In this document: in pieces, positions 8,919-18,281 of the stretch | Numbering within the stretch: position 1 is the first letter of the stretch | Layout: the number at the start of each line of letters is the position of its first letter | NCBI GenBank assembly: GCA_015665415.1 | Contig: JADFAE010000014.1 | Span: 280,125 to 344,124 of the forward strand | DNA length: 64,000 nt | Reading direction: 5' to 3' | From: Roseobacter sp. | GTDB lineage: Bacteria; Pseudomonadota; Alphaproteobacteria; Rhodobacterales; Rhodobacteraceae | Translations under genes and position numbers: made by a program | The notes under the pieces: generated by a model | What the model was told of the DNA's origin: nothing | Database searches by the model: none | The model's input: only the letters and a program-made list of their open reading frames with translations

Positions 8919-9473
8919 ATGGAAGGTTTCACTATTATTGACGGGGTCGTGGCCCTGGTCATCGTATTATCGGCGCTTCTGGCCTATTCGCGTGGGTTTG
9001 TGCGCGAGGCCATGGCCATTGCCGGCTGGATTGCCGCGGGCGTTCTTGCCTTCATGTTTGCGCCACAGGTCGAACCCCTGATGGCGGAAATTCCGGTTGT
9101 TGGCGAATTCATCTCTGACAGTTGCGAATTGTCGATCATCGCCGCCTTTGCCGCAGTGTTTGCTGTCGCCCTGATTGTGGTCTCCTTCTTTACGCCGCTG
9201 TTTTCCTCACTGGTGCAGCGCTCCGCTCTGGGCGGGCTGGATCAGGGAACCGGGTTTTTCTTTGGCGTGCTGCGCGGCATCCTTTTGGTGGCAATTGCCT
9301 TCTTCCTTTATAATGTTGTCATGACCGGACAGAATTTCACAATGGTTGACGACAGCCGCTCTGCCGTCGTCTTTGAGCGCCTGATCGGCAAGATCGAGGA
9401 TCGCAATCCAGAGCAGGCCCTGGGCTGGGTGACGCAGCAATATGAGGCTTTGATCGGCTCCTGCGGCAGCTGA
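8919..9473 (+). CDS. cvpA: CvpA family membrane protein
   Basis: 184 residues, four hydrophobic segments in the first 130 residues, then a short charged C-terminus. The pattern DGVVALVIVLSALLAYSRGFVREAM.IAGWIAA is typical of CvpA (colicin V production protein), an inner membrane protein of uncertain role in envelope homeostasis. Ribosome site GAGGGAC precedes the ATG. In many bacteria cvpA lies beside purF; here purF is 4 kb downstream, with the Hint-protein and chemoreceptor genes in between. Confidence 0.88.
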   Translation: MEGFTIIDGVVALVIVLSALLAYSRGFVREAMAIAGWIAAGVLAFMFAPQVEPLMAEIPVVGEFISDSCELSIIAAFAAVFAVALIVVSFFTPLFSSLVQRSALGGLDQGTGFFFGVLRGILLVAIAFFLYNVVMTGQNFTMVDDSRSAVVFERLIGKIEDRNPEQALGWVTQQYEALIGSCGS

Positions 9474-9512
9474 GGCGATACTCCTTAACCAAATTGAATC
9501 TTCGGTAGTTTC

Positions 9513-9539
9513 AAAGGGCGCCTTACTGGCGCCCTTTTT
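9513..9539 (+). terminator. Rho-independent terminator of cvpA
   Basis: AAAGGGCGCC (9513-9522) and GGCGCCCTTT (9528-9537) form a 10-bp stem with loop TTACT, followed by T residues. A strong textbook terminator that ends the radA-cvpA unit. Confidence 0.88.
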
Positions 9540-9566
9540 CTATGGCCTGAAAAACGCTTCACAGCT

Positions 9567-9575
9567 TTATCCACA
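9567..9575 (+). promoter_or_regulatory. DnaA box (TTATCCACA)
   Basis: Perfect DnaA box in the 395-bp gap before the Hint-protein gene, about 40 bp from the CtrA-like box. Single occurrence; could be chance or a DnaA-regulated promoter. Confidence 0.4.
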
Positions 9576-9612
9576 GCAGGCTGATCCAAGCGTTAACCGC
9601 AGCCGTTAACCA

Positions 9613-9628
9613 TTAACCCTTTATTAAC
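9613..9628 (+). promoter_or_regulatory. CtrA-like binding box
   Basis: TTAACCCTTTATTAAC matches the CtrA consensus TTAA-N7-TTAAC exactly. Further TTAACC half-sites lie just upstream (9591-9614), so the 40-bp stretch is a cluster of half-sites. CtrA is the cell-cycle and motility regulator of alphaproteobacteria. The nearest downstream genes are the Hint protein (240 bp away) and then the chemoreceptor. The rest of the 9474-9868 gap shows only the cvpA terminator and the DnaA box. Confidence 0.6.
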
Positions 9629-9868
9629 CATCTAGAATCATCTCTCCTTGGCCAAAGTCAGGAGGTTGGGGATTCGGCCGTATTTCCTAAAAAATCCTCA
9701 ATAGCCCCCTGCCAAAGGTTAACAGTCCCGCCCAAAAACCCATTTTGTCGCCAAAAAACAGGCCAAGATCGAAATTGGCCGCACCCCTGCCCCATTTCCG
9801 TCCCAATTCGGGGGCCACATAGGATCAACACAGACGAACAGGCACTTGCGTTCAGAAGGACCGACAAC

Positions 9869-10546
9869 ATGCTGATGGATCATTTCAATACCTTTGCCGA
9901 TTTTCAGCCGGTTGGCCTTCTGTTGGATTTCCCTTTTGCCCAGCCGGAACCCAAGGTCGAGGCGCCCCAGCGCAGCCGCAGCGGTGGCTTTTTGCCCGAC
10001 ACCCTGGTGGAGACAGATCGCGGTTTCATTCAGGCCCGTGACGTCAAGCCCGGTGACATGGTCTACACTTATGACGGTGGCTGCCAGGAAGTCGAAGCCC
10101 TGCGCCACGCAGTGCCACGCACGACCACGCTGATGCATGTTCCTGCCGGTGCCCTGGGCAATGACAGCGATCTCTTGCTGCCTGCGGATCAGATGGTTGG
10201 CTTGGAAATCGACACCGCCGAACGTCTCTTTGGTCTGCCGCTGGTCGTGGTCAAGCTGATCGCTTTGGCCGGTTACAAGGGCATCACCGCCCAAGCCCCT
10301 GAACGCCTGGGTCGCATCCATATCGAATGCGCAGAAGAAGAGCTGATCTGGGCAGAAAGCGGCATGCTGATGCAGGCCGGCGAAGGTGGACCCGATGGTG
10401 CCTTCAAAGAACTTTCCCTGTCGGAAACCCGCCAGATCCTGGCCAGCGAAGAGGGCCGTGCCCTGGCTCTGACCGGACTGGACGCGCAAGAGGCACGCTA
10501 CCCCGACCTGCTGCAGGACCTGTTGCAGGGCACCAAGGCGGCCTGA
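9869..10546 (+). CDS. Hint-fold protein with degenerate catalytic positions
   Basis: 225 residues. A Hedgehog/intein (Hint) module at about residues 42-135 is recognised from the order TLVET..GFIQARDVKPGDMVYTYDGG and LLLPADQMV. Active Hint domains start with a nucleophilic Cys and carry a His in the SPxHR motif. Here the Cys position appears to be Gly (SGGFLPDT) and the His is Gln, so self-processing looks lost. ATG 9869 has AAGGA eight bases upstream. A CtrA-like box lies upstream. Role unknown; related Rhodobacterales proteins are often annotated only as Hint domain proteins. Confidence 0.75.
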   Translation: MLMDHFNTFADFQPVGLLLDFPFAQPEPKVEAPQRSRSGGFLPDTLVETDRGFIQARDVKPGDMVYTYDGGCQEVEALRHAVPRTTTLMHVPAGALGNDSDLLLPADQMVGLEIDTAERLFGLPLVVVKLIALAGYKGITAQAPERLGRIHIECAEEELIWAESGMLMQAGEGGPDGAFKELSLSETRQILASEEGRALALTGLDAQEARYPDLLQDLLQGTKAA

Positions 10547-11050
10547 GTAACCAGCCACCCTGGGACTTGTCCCCGAGACTCTCGCCAAAAAAACCGCAAG
10601 CACTCGCCTGTAAGAAATCTGGGGTTCCATCGAACAGATTGCGGTTTCAAGCCTCGCCAAGCGAGGTTTGAATAACGCGCAGCTCTGTCTGGCAACAGAT
10701 CCAGCACATCAGTGGCTTAGACCGGAGTTGCCCGGAAAGACCTGCGACATGCGGACCTCAGCTCAGGGGGACGAGCTGGCCCTGGATGCGGTTTTCCTGA
10801 CAGCCAAAAGATCTCCATAGACGTGCATCACTATCGCGACCTTCTCTTTTTGCGACAGCATGACGAATTTGTTAATCTCAGATTTCATCTTTTTGTGTGT
10901 CATTACCCAATCCGGAAACCGCCATGAATGGCCCCGGACTGGAGCAGAATTTACGTCCACGTCCCATCTTCAGCTCCAACCCTTGAGCCCTGTATCGACC
11001 CCAGATCATGGGGTTCGTTGCACATGCGAACAGAAGTTTTGAGGTTAAAG
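10547..11050. other. 504-bp gap with a structured element
   Basis: AAACCGCAA (10591-10599) is complementary to TTGCGGTTT (10639-10647). Directly after it CAAGCCTCGC (10648-10657) pairs with GCGAGGTTTG (10661-10670). A small GGGAC/GTCCC hairpin lies at 10562-10573. The element could end the Hint transcript or be a small structured RNA. From 10680 to 11040 I see only AT-richer sequence suited to the chemoreceptor promoter and no convincing gene. Confidence 0.4.
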
Positions 11051-13159
11051 ATGAAAGTCCAGTTTTCTATAACCAGCGCCGTCCTGATGATTGTATTTCT
11101 TGCCGGTGTATCGATGCTCGCGCAGATTGGTTTATCCATTTATGCCAATAATTTGCGCCACAATATGGATGTCGTGGCAGAGCGGTCAGATACACTTGCT
11201 TCAACCATCAACCGGATTCACATAGACCTCTTGCAGGCACGACGCGCCGAAAAGGATTTCTTGCTTCGCAAAGACCAGAAATATGTGGACAGACATGCCG
11301 AAATCATGTCGCGCCTCGAGACCTCTCTGGAGCAAATTTCTACACAATCGGCAGAAATAGACGAACTGAGCTCAGTTCAAGTGGCAGTTACCGGCGTGTC
11401 CAAATCCCTCAGTGAATATCACACCTCCTTCGTGGACCTTGTGTCTGCCAACAAGCATCTCGGCCACACTGAAAGCGAGGGGCTGCAAAAACAGCTGCGT
11501 GGTGCCGTGCATGAGATCGAAACCTATCTAAAACAAATTGATAATCACGCCATGCGGGCGAAGATGCTGATGATGCGCCGCCATGAAAAAGATTACATCA
11601 TGCGCAGGAATACAAAATACCTGGATCGACTAAATGCCCGCGCCGAAGAATTCCGGGCCTTCCCCAGCAGCTTTTACGACGACGCGGAAAGCCGTCAGGA
11701 AATTCATGCTCTTCTTTCCAGCTATCAGCAGACCTTCCAGTCCTTTGTCAAACAAACGGAGGCCGAGGGGGCATTGCGACGCCAGCTCTCTGCCCGCTCT
11801 GCGGAAATGGAGCCGCATTTTACGGCGCTGACGGATACGGTCCGGACATATGAAGCCAGGATTTTGGCTGGGATACAATCCGTGCAGACAACGGTGCAGA
11901 TCCGCGGTTTCGTGATTGGCTTCCTTGGGTTGCTTCTGTTTGTGATGGTCGCGACCTGGATTGCATTTGGCATAACCAAGCCCCTGGAGCGGGTAAACCG
12001 GGCTTTGCGCCGACTGACCACCGGAGAGATTTCAGTTGAAGCATCCCTTGAGCCAGCTCGGTTCGGGGTTTTGTCCGGTCGGCTGCGCGAAATCCATCAG
12101 TTGATCCAGTCGCTGAATACCTTCCGCAGTTGGTTGCTCCGCGAAAAAGAAAGGGAATCAGAGCAGAAACGCAGAGAGGGTGAACAATCCGACATGGTGA
12201 ATGTGCTGAGCAATCATCTCGCCTCCTTATCCGAGGGCAACCTGACGGACCAGATCGAAGACAGTTTTCCTGAGGAATATGAAGCTCTGCGCCATGATTT
12301 CAACCGGACGCTGGACACCTTGAACGGCATCGTGGTGGAGGTCGTCGATACAGCCGAAAGTGTCCGCAGCGGTGCGGCGGAAATCCGGGTCTCGTCCGAC
12401 AATCTGTCTCAGCGCACGGAAAGCCAGGCCGCCACACTCGAAGAAACCGCCGCTGCGCTTGATGAGATGGCAGCCAGTGTTAAATCCACATCCAGTGGCG
12501 CTGGCGAAGTTGAGGAAACGGTTCAATCAGCAAAAGTTGAGGCGGCTTCGAGCGGCGGAACGGTACAGAGTGCCGTCAATGCCATGAACGGTATTGAGGA
12601 AAGCTCAACCCGGGTGACGCAGATTATCAGCGTCATCGATGACATCGCCTTCCAGACCAACTTGCTGGCGCTGAATGCGGGGGTAGAGGCCGCGCGCGCT
12701 GGCGAATCTGGCAAGGGGTTTGCCGTTGTGGCCTCAGAGGTGCGCGCGCTTGCACAGCGCTCTTCGGATGCTGCGATGGAAATCAACTCTCTCATCAGTG
12801 AAAGTTCGCGGCAGGTCAGCGACGGGGTGACACTTGTCGCCAATGCCGGCGATGCCCTCAGCAATATCGCGTCGCGGGTCGATCACATCTCCAACCTTGT
12901 GTCTGGAATCGCGAGCAGCGCCGCTGATCAGTCCGCCGGGTTGGATGAGATAAACACCGGCATGCTCCAACTGGGAGAAGTCACTCAACACAATGCTGCA
13001 ATGGCCGAAGAGTCGACAGCAACGGTACATATGCTGGACAGCAATGCCTCCAGGCTTGCTGAACTCGTCTCGGTCTTCCAAACCTCGCAGAACAGGTCTT
13101 CAACCAGATCTGCCGGGCCAGGGCTCCGCGGCAGCAGCGCGACACCCAGTGCTGCCTGA
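11051..13159 (+). CDS. Methyl-accepting chemotaxis protein with HBM-type sensor
   Basis: Transmembrane chemoreceptor, 702 residues. ATG 11051 was chosen because GAGG lies six bases upstream and the first helix starts at once; earlier in-frame starts add unlikely sequence. Order: TM1 about 8-30; periplasmic helical region 35-280; TM2 about 285-308; HAMP about 309-360; a second HAMP-like stretch about 385-440; signalling domain with the conserved tip [19 protein letters not shown]. The sensor has two related blocks ([10 protein letters not shown]...KYVDR and [10 protein letters not shown]...KYLDR), the mark of a helical bimodular domain. The C-terminus has no CheR-tethering pentapeptide. Ligand unknown. 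Confidence 0.88.
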   Translation: MKVQFSITSAVLMIVFLAGVSMLAQIGLSIYANNLRHNMDVVAERSDTLASTINRIHIDLLQARRAEKDFLLRKDQKYVDRHAEIMSRLETSLEQISTQSAEIDELSSVQVAVTGVSKSLSEYHTSFVDLVSANKHLGHTESEGLQKQLRGAVHEIETYLKQIDNHAMRAKMLMMRRHEKDYIMRRNTKYLDRLNARAEEFRAFPSSFYDDAESRQEIHALLSSYQQTFQSFVKQTEAEGALRRQLSARSAEMEPHFTALTDTVRTYEARILAGIQSVQTTVQIRGFVIGFLGLLLFVMVATWIAFGITKPLERVNRALRRLTTGEISVEASLEPARFGVLSGRLREIHQLIQSLNTFRSWLLREKERESEQKRREGEQSDMVNVLSNHLASLSEGNLTDQIEDSFPEEYEALRHDFNRTLDTLNGIVVEVVDTAESVRSGAAEIRVSSDNLSQRTESQAATLEETAAALDEMAASVKSTSSGAGEVEETVQSAKVEAASSGGTVQSAVNAMNGIEESSTRVTQIISVIDDIAFQTNLLALNAGVEAARAGESGKGFAVVASEVRALAQRSSDAAMEINSLISESSRQVSDGVTLVANAGDALSNIASRVDHISNLVSGIASSAADQSAGLDEINTGMLQLGEVTQHNAAMAEESTATVHMLDSNASRLAELVSVFQTSQNRSSTRSAGPGLRGSSATPSAA

Positions 13160-13482
13160 CTGCGACGGATGTGTTTAATCAAGGCCGACCCCTGGATCGC
13201 ACGGGTCGGCCCTTGCTGAGGGGGCCCCGTTCTATTCCATCAGCTGTCGCGCCTCAAAGCCTGTGGATAGGTATGAAAAACAACCGCTGGATGCATCTTC
13301 GCATCCGCCTCTCGCCCTCGGTAGCGTACCAACAAAGCTGACATTGAAAATGACGCAGGTAAAACCCAGCTTTCTTCTGTATTCTGACGCCCATCCAAGC
13401 TAGGAAGCGCCAGCAGCGCCGGGACAAGCCCCGGATCTACTGCAACCGACCAGCAACGCTACAGTGAAATTGGAGCCATTCA
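13160..13482. other. 323-bp gap before purF
   Basis: GGCCGACCC (13183-13191) pairs with GGGTCGGCC (13203-13211), a 9-bp stem soon after the chemoreceptor stop but without a T-run. TGTGGATAG at 13262-13270 is one base off an inverted DnaA box. Nothing else stands out; the purF promoter is presumably here. Confidence 0.45.
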
Positions 13483-15003
13483 ATGTGCGGGATTTTGGGG
13501 ATCGCAAGCCGACAGGACGAGGTATTTGCGGAACTTTACGACGGGTTGCTAATGCTGCAACATCGCGGCCAGGATGCCTCGGGCATTGTCACCTATACCG
13601 GCGAGTTCTTTCGCGAGCGCAAGGCCAACGGGTTGGTCAAGGATGTGTTCAACGCCTCTGACGCCGATACCCTGCGCGGCAAGGTCGGCATCGGTCATGT
13701 CCGCTACCCAACAGCCGGTTCGCTGAGCGCCTCTGAAGCGCAGCCGTTTTTCGTCAATGCGCCCTATGGTATCTACTTGGTGCACAACGGAAATATCACC
13801 AACACCGCAGAGCAGCGCGACAAGGTCACGGCCAAATACAGCCGCCATCTGCGCACCACCTCCGATTCCGAGATCCTGCTGAATGTCCTGGCCGACAAGG
13901 TTTCAGACAGCATCAAGGTCAACGGCAATCTCGACCCGATCCGCAATCTCTTTGCCGGCGTCAAGATGACCATGGAGCGGATCCAGGGCGCCTATTCGGT
14001 GATCTGTCTGGTGGCCGGTGTTGGCATGCTTGCCTTCCGCGACCCCCATGGCATTCGCCCGCTGTCCATCGCCAAGCGCGAAGTCGAAGGTCAGGGTGAT
14101 GACTACTCCTTTGCCTCTGAAGACGTGGCCTTTGGCATCAACGGGTTTGAGAAGCTGCGCGACGTGAACCCCGGCGAGGCGATTCTCATCGACCTCGAGG
14201 GCAATATGCACAGTTTCCAGGCGGTCGAGGGTACCCTCACCCCCTGTATCTTTGAATATGTCTACCTGGCCCGCCCCGACTCGATGCTGGATGGGATCTC
14301 CGTCTACAAGACCCAACTGCGCATGGGCCAGACCCTCGCCAGCCAGATCAAGGACACCGACCTGGAGATCGACTGCATCATCCCGGTGCCCGATTCCGCC
14401 CGCCCCGTGGCGCTGGAAGTGGCCAATTCCATGGGCATCCGCTACCGCGAAGGCCTGGTGAAGAATCGCTACATCGGTCGCACCTTCATCATGCCCGGCC
14501 AGGAAGAGCGGCAGAAATCGGTCCGCCGCAAGCTGAACGCCATCCCGCTGGAGATGAAGGGGCTCAATATCCTGCTGATCGACGATTCCATCGTCCGCGG
14601 CAATACCATCCAGAAGATCGTGCAGATGTGCCGCGATGCCGGGGCCAAAAAGGTCTATATAGCCAGCGCCTCACCGCCGGTGAAATACCCCAACGTCTAT
14701 GGCATCGACATGCCCACAAAACATGAGCTGATTGCCGATGGCCGTTCCACCGAGGAAATCCGCGAAGAGCTGGGCGCAGATGCGCTGATTTATCAGCGGC
14801 TTGAGGATCTGGTCTGGGCCGCCCATGAGGGCAACAAGGAGATCAAGGCTTTTGATTGCTCCTGCTTCAACGGCGATTATGTCACCGGCAGCGTCAGCGA
14901 AGACTACCTCGACTCGCTGGAAAGCTCTGGCCGGGTCAGCAAGAAGATCAAGGATATGCCCGCCCAGGGGGAATCCTGGAACAGCATGAAACTGGCCAAC
15001 TGA
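13483..15003 (+). CDS. purF: Amidophosphoribosyltransferase
   Basis: First committed enzyme of purine synthesis: PRPP plus glutamine gives phosphoribosylamine. 506 residues. N-terminal glutaminase domain begins MCGILGIA, with Cys2 as the nucleophile after Met removal. The C-terminal transferase domain carries the PRPP motif ILLIDDSIVRGNT. This short form has no propeptide before the Cys. A terminator follows the gene. Confidence 0.96.
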   Translation: MCGILGIASRQDEVFAELYDGLLMLQHRGQDASGIVTYTGEFFRERKANGLVKDVFNASDADTLRGKVGIGHVRYPTAGSLSASEAQPFFVNAPYGIYLVHNGNITNTAEQRDKVTAKYSRHLRTTSDSEILLNVLADKVSDSIKVNGNLDPIRNLFAGVKMTMERIQGAYSVICLVAGVGMLAFRDPHGIRPLSIAKREVEGQGDDYSFASEDVAFGINGFEKLRDVNPGEAILIDLEGNMHSFQAVEGTLTPCIFEYVYLARPDSMLDGISVYKTQLRMGQTLASQIKDTDLEIDCIIPVPDSARPVALEVANSMGIRYREGLVKNRYIGRTFIMPGQEERQKSVRRKLNAIPLEMKGLNILLIDDSIVRGNTIQKIVQMCRDAGAKKVYIASASPPVKYPNVYGIDMPTKHELIADGRSTEEIREELGADALIYQRLEDLVWAAHEGNKEIKAFDCSCFNGDYVTGSVSEDYLDSLESSGRVSKKIKDMPAQGESWNSMKLAN

Positions 15004-15135
15004 TCCGGATCGGGTGAGACCTGCCCCCTGATGTACCTGAACAGGCCAAATTGGGGTGGTTGTGCAGGGCGCACACAGAGGGTTTGAACTCCCCGCAGAG
15101 GAAGGATAAGAGGGCGACAACGCCATTCTGGGGGA

Positions 15136-15175
15136 GGCGCTGATCCAGGCGATCGGCGCCTTTCCTTTGTTCTTA
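15136..15175 (+). terminator. Terminator after purF
   Basis: GGCGC-GATC (15136-15145) pairs with GATC-GGCGCC (15151-15160), about ten pairs with one wobble, followed by the T-rich tail TTTCCTTTGTTCTT. Confidence 0.75.
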
Positions 15176-15215
15176 TGCTCCGCCCCTTACGTGGGCCCCT
15201 TGAAAGATCCGCCAC

Positions 15216-15779
15216 TTGGATGCCCATCTCGCCCGCATGCTGACTTCCTCGCGCCGCTGTCGCTGCTGCGGTGCCACCTTTGCGCAATTGCTCAGCCTCA
15301 GCTGTGATCGCCCGGACCAATGCCCCGAGGACATGGTGGTGCAGGACAATTCCGCCATTCTCGGACAGAGCGGCGACGTGCTGACCGATGACTTCTGCCG
15401 CATAGGTGAGTTGCGATTTGCCCGGGCGGTGCTGGCGATCCCGCTGGCCAACAGTGGCGGTGAGGAGTTCATTCTGGGCACCTGGGCCAGTCTCGGGGTC
15501 GAGGATTTTGACGCCTATCTCGATCTTCTGGACATGCAAGAGACCGAAAGCCTGGGCAGCCGCCCGGCCTGGCTGGCCAATGCGATCCCGCCGGACAATG
15601 CCTCGCCGGTGGCCTGCATGCTGCATATGCGCCCCGAAGGGCAATATCCCGAGCTGCAAGTGTCAGAGCCCAATCATCCGCTTGCCACACTGCAGCACGC
15701 CGGTGCCCAGCTCGAAGAGCTGTTTGAGCTGCTGCATGCCTATGGTCACGACCTTGCCTCGCTGGTTTACGACTCCTGA
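15216..15779 (+). CDS. DUF2199 domain protein
   Basis: 187 residues, cytosolic. An N-terminal CRCCG zinc-finger-like motif is followed by DDFCRIGELRFARAVLAIPLANSGGEEFILGTWASLG and a C-terminal HMRPEGQYPELQVSEPNHPLA, which together match DUF2199. No known activity. Downstream in-frame starts (15237) are possible. Only one of the two cysteine pairs expected of a zinc site is obvious. Confidence 0.78.
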   Translation: MDAHLARMLTSSRRCRCCGATFAQLLSLSCDRPDQCPEDMVVQDNSAILGQSGDVLTDDFCRIGELRFARAVLAIPLANSGGEEFILGTWASLGVEDFDAYLDLLDMQETESLGSRPAWLANAIPPDNASPVACMLHMRPEGQYPELQVSEPNHPLATLQHAGAQLEELFELLHAYGHDLASLVYDS

Positions 15780-16012
15780 GGCAAAATCAACATCCTACAT
15801 GCCCTCTTGCTCAGGACAACTCGACCCTGACCTGTGCGTAGAATCTGCACACGCGCTGAAGCGGTAGCAAGCCTTTGCCGATGCCGCAGGCGCTTGGCAT
15901 TTTCTGCCTCCATGCCCCTCGCATCCCGCTGGCATGGCCCTTATGTGGCCTCCGAACCGAGACATTGATCTCCCCCTCTCTCCTCGACCAGCATGTCCTG
16001 GTCTGCCAAGAA

Positions 16013-16294
16013 ATGATGACCATGAGCAGCCGCACTTCCCCCCCCGCAACCTCCGCACTTGTTGCAGGTCAGGCCACCCAAACCGGTGCCTTGCATAAAA
16101 GCGGTCTCGGTCTGCTTGGGCTTTTTGGGGCCGAAGGCGACCTTCGCGCCATGATCCGCCTGCCCAACGGGCGAGTGAAAACCGTACAAAAGGGCAGCCG
16201 GATTTCCCGCAGCAAGGTTCTGGGCATCGACGCCAAAGGGGTGCTGCTGGAAAGCTCTGGCCAGACCCGCCGGATTGAAATGCCAGGCAGCTGA
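16013..16294 (+). CDS. Small GspC/PilP-like beta-domain protein
   Basis: About 93 residues if started at 16013 (MMTMSS); the frame stays open upstream to 15875, but that part reads like non-coding sequence. The C-terminal 60 residues (LRAMIRLPNGRVKTVQKGSRI...VLGIDAKGVLLESSGQTRRIEMPG) look like the small beta module found in type II secretion GspC and pilus PilP proteins. No secretion genes are nearby. It may form a unit with the SDR gene downstream. Start and function are uncertain. Confidence 0.5.
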   Translation: MMTMSSRTSPPATSALVAGQATQTGALHKSGLGLLGLFGAEGDLRAMIRLPNGRVKTVQKGSRISRSKVLGIDAKGVLLESSGQTRRIEMPGS

Positions 16295-16426
16295 TCCAGC
16301 CCGCCAGGTCGGCCGTCTTGCCAGGGGCTGCCACCGGACAGCCAGTGTCATCACTGCCGCAGATGCCGCAGCCTGGGCCAAGATCAAGGCTTGACCCCCA
16401 GGGGTAAGCGGATCAAAAGACAGGCC

Positions 16427-17077
16427 ATGACACAGAAAATCGCTCTTATCACCGGCGCCTCCCGCGGTCTGGGTGCCGCCCTGGCCGAAGCCCTGGCCCC
16501 CACTCATCACATTGTTGCGGTGGCCCGCACCACTGGCGCTCTGGAAGAGCTCGACGATCGCATCAAGGCGGTGGGCGGCTCGGCCACGCTGGCACCGATG
16601 GATATCACCGTGCCCGAGGCCATGGCCACGCTGTGTCGCGGCATTCATGATCGCTGGGGACAGCTCGATCTCTGGCTGCATACGGCGATTCACGCAGCCC
16701 CTCTCAGCCCGGCCCCCTCGGTCGCGGTGAAGGACTGGAGCAAATCGCTGGCGGTCAACGCCACCGCGCCTTCGGTTCTTATTCCCTATCTGGCCCCGCT
16801 ACTGGGTCAGCAGGGACGTGCGGTGTTCTTTGATGACCCGCGCGCCGGCGAGAAGTTCTTTGGCGCCTATGGTGCCAGCAAGGCCGCGCAGATGGCTCTG
16901 GTGCGCAGCTGGCAGGCAGAGACCATCAAGACCGGTCCTCGTGTTGAAATCCTGGCCCCCCAACCCATGGCAACTGCCATTCGCGGCCGCTTCTTCCCCG
17001 GGGAGGACCGGGAGGGGCTGCAGGATATTCACCGTGAGGCCAAGCGGCTATTGCCACAAATCCTGGCCTCCAACTGA
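16427..17077 (+). CDS. Short-chain dehydrogenase/reductase
   Basis: NAD(P)-dependent oxidoreductase of unknown substrate, 216 residues from ATG 16427 (MTQKIALITGASRGLG). The cofactor motif TGASRGLG is intact and a YGASK motif provides Tyr and Lys of the catalytic set. The usual NNAG stretch is replaced by LHTAIHA and the catalytic Ser position reads FDDP, so this is a divergent member of the YciK-like SDR type. An earlier in-frame ATG (16391) adds 12 basic residues. Confidence 0.82.
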   Translation: MTQKIALITGASRGLGAALAEALAPTHHIVAVARTTGALEELDDRIKAVGGSATLAPMDITVPEAMATLCRGIHDRWGQLDLWLHTAIHAAPLSPAPSVAVKDWSKSLAVNATAPSVLIPYLAPLLGQQGRAVFFDDPRAGEKFFGAYGASKAAQMALVRSWQAETIKTGPRVEILAPQPMATAIRGRFFPGEDREGLQDIHREAKRLLPQILASN

Positions 17078-17498
17078 TCTCCACCTCGCAGGAACCGGCC
17101 CAAACGCCGGAACCCGCTGCGGGGTTGAAGCCAGACCAAACAAGCGCTCCCGCCCCTGAAGGGGCCTCATCCTGAGGCCCATTACAGTGTTGGGCCAAGC
17201 GCCGCGCTGACGCGCGGCGCGGGCCTGCCCAAAGCCCGCCAACAGCGCAACCGCAGGCGCAGCCTGCCAGGCCCAAGGGGCAAGGGCTTCGCAGAAGTCC
17301 AACGCCGCGCGGGAGCCCCCCGATGGTTGCTCCCTGACGGCAATGCCAAACTCCGCATCACCAAGACAAACCGGCAGCCCAAAAATCTGTGACATGGCTA
17401 CCCGGATTTCCACCTGTTCTCTCCTCTCGCCCTTGCGAAACACTTGCCCCCCTTGGCACCAATGCCTATTCAGATCAAAAGAGCGTGCAGGGGGTTTC
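17078..17498. repeat. 421-bp gap filled by GC-rich intergenic repeats
   Basis: GGGCCTCA (17162-17169) pairs with TGAGGCCC (17173-17180), then GCGCCGCG (17199-17206) with CGCGGCGC (17213-17220). The stretch to about 17340 is dense in further short inverted matches and reads like a dispersed intergenic repeat of Rhodobacterales genomes. Open frames here have poor composition and I reject them. The last 100 bp should hold the surE promoter. Confidence 0.5.
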
Positions 17499-18281
17499 AT
17501 GCGTATTCTCATCACCAATGACGACGGCATCAGCGCCCCAGGGCTTGTTGTGCTCGAACAGATCGCCGCAACGCTGGCCGGTGCGCAGGGTGAGGTCTGG
17601 ACCGTTGCCCCCGCCTTTGAGCAATCCGGCGTCGGCCATTGCATCAGCTACACCCGCCCCTCCATGCTGAGCCAGCTTGGCCCGAGACGTTTTGCAGCCG
17701 AAGGCTCCCCGGCGGATTGCGTCCTGGCTGGCATCCATGTGGCGATGAAAGATCAAACCCCCGATCTGGTGCTTTCCGGCGTCAACCGCGGCAACAACTC
17801 GGCTGAAAACGCGCTTTATTCTGGCACCCTCGGCGGCGCGATGGAAGCCGCGCTGCAGGGCATTCCCGCCATGGCCCTGTCGCAATATTACGGCCCCCAT
17901 AACCGGGACCTGGATGACCCGTTCGAGGCCTCGGCCCAGCATGGCGCGGATGTGATCCAAAAGATCCTCGCGGCGGAACCCAAACACCAAGAAGACTATC
18001 GCCTGTTCTACAACATCAATTTCCCCCCTGTCCCGGCGGCAGCGGTCAAAGGCACCCGTGTCGTGCGGCAAGGGTTTCGCCGCGGCAGCCACTTTTCTGC
18101 CGAAGAGCAGCTCTCTCCCAACGGGCGGCGCTATCTCTGGATCCGCGGCGGCGATCAGCATGTCCACACCGCCCCCGACAGCGATGCCAGCGTCAACCTC
18201 GAGGGCTTTGTCTCTGTCACACCAATGCGGGCTGATCTGACCGCCCATGACATGCTCAGCGGGTTCAAAGTGATCGAATGA
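17499..18281 (+). CDS. surE: 5'/3'-nucleotidase SurE
   Basis: Metal-dependent nucleoside monophosphate phosphatase, 260 residues. ATG 17499 has AGGGGG close upstream and gives the standard N-terminus [15 protein letters not shown] with the metal-binding Asp pair. The metal-ligand motif [18 protein letters not shown] is complete. It overlaps pcm by 4 bp (ATGA), the conserved surE-pcm-nlpD order also seen in enterobacteria. Confidence 0.95.
   Translation: MRILITNDDGISAPGLVVLEQIAATLAGAQGEVWTVAPAFEQSGVGHCISYTRPSMLSQLGPRRFAAEGSPADCVLAGIHVAMKDQTPDLVLSGVNRGNNSAENALYSGTLGGAMEAALQGIPAMALSQYYGPHNRDLDDPFEASAQHGADVIQKILAAEPKHQEDYRLFYNINFPPVPAAAVKGTRVVRQGFRRGSHFSAEEQLSPNGRRYLWIRGGDQHVHTAPDSDASVNLEGFVSVTPMRADLTAHDMLSGFKVIE

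Noticed and set aside
10928..11050. 41-residue N-terminal extension of the chemoreceptor
   Set aside because: Sequence is unlike any receptor N-terminus and has no ribosome site, unlike the ATG at 11051.
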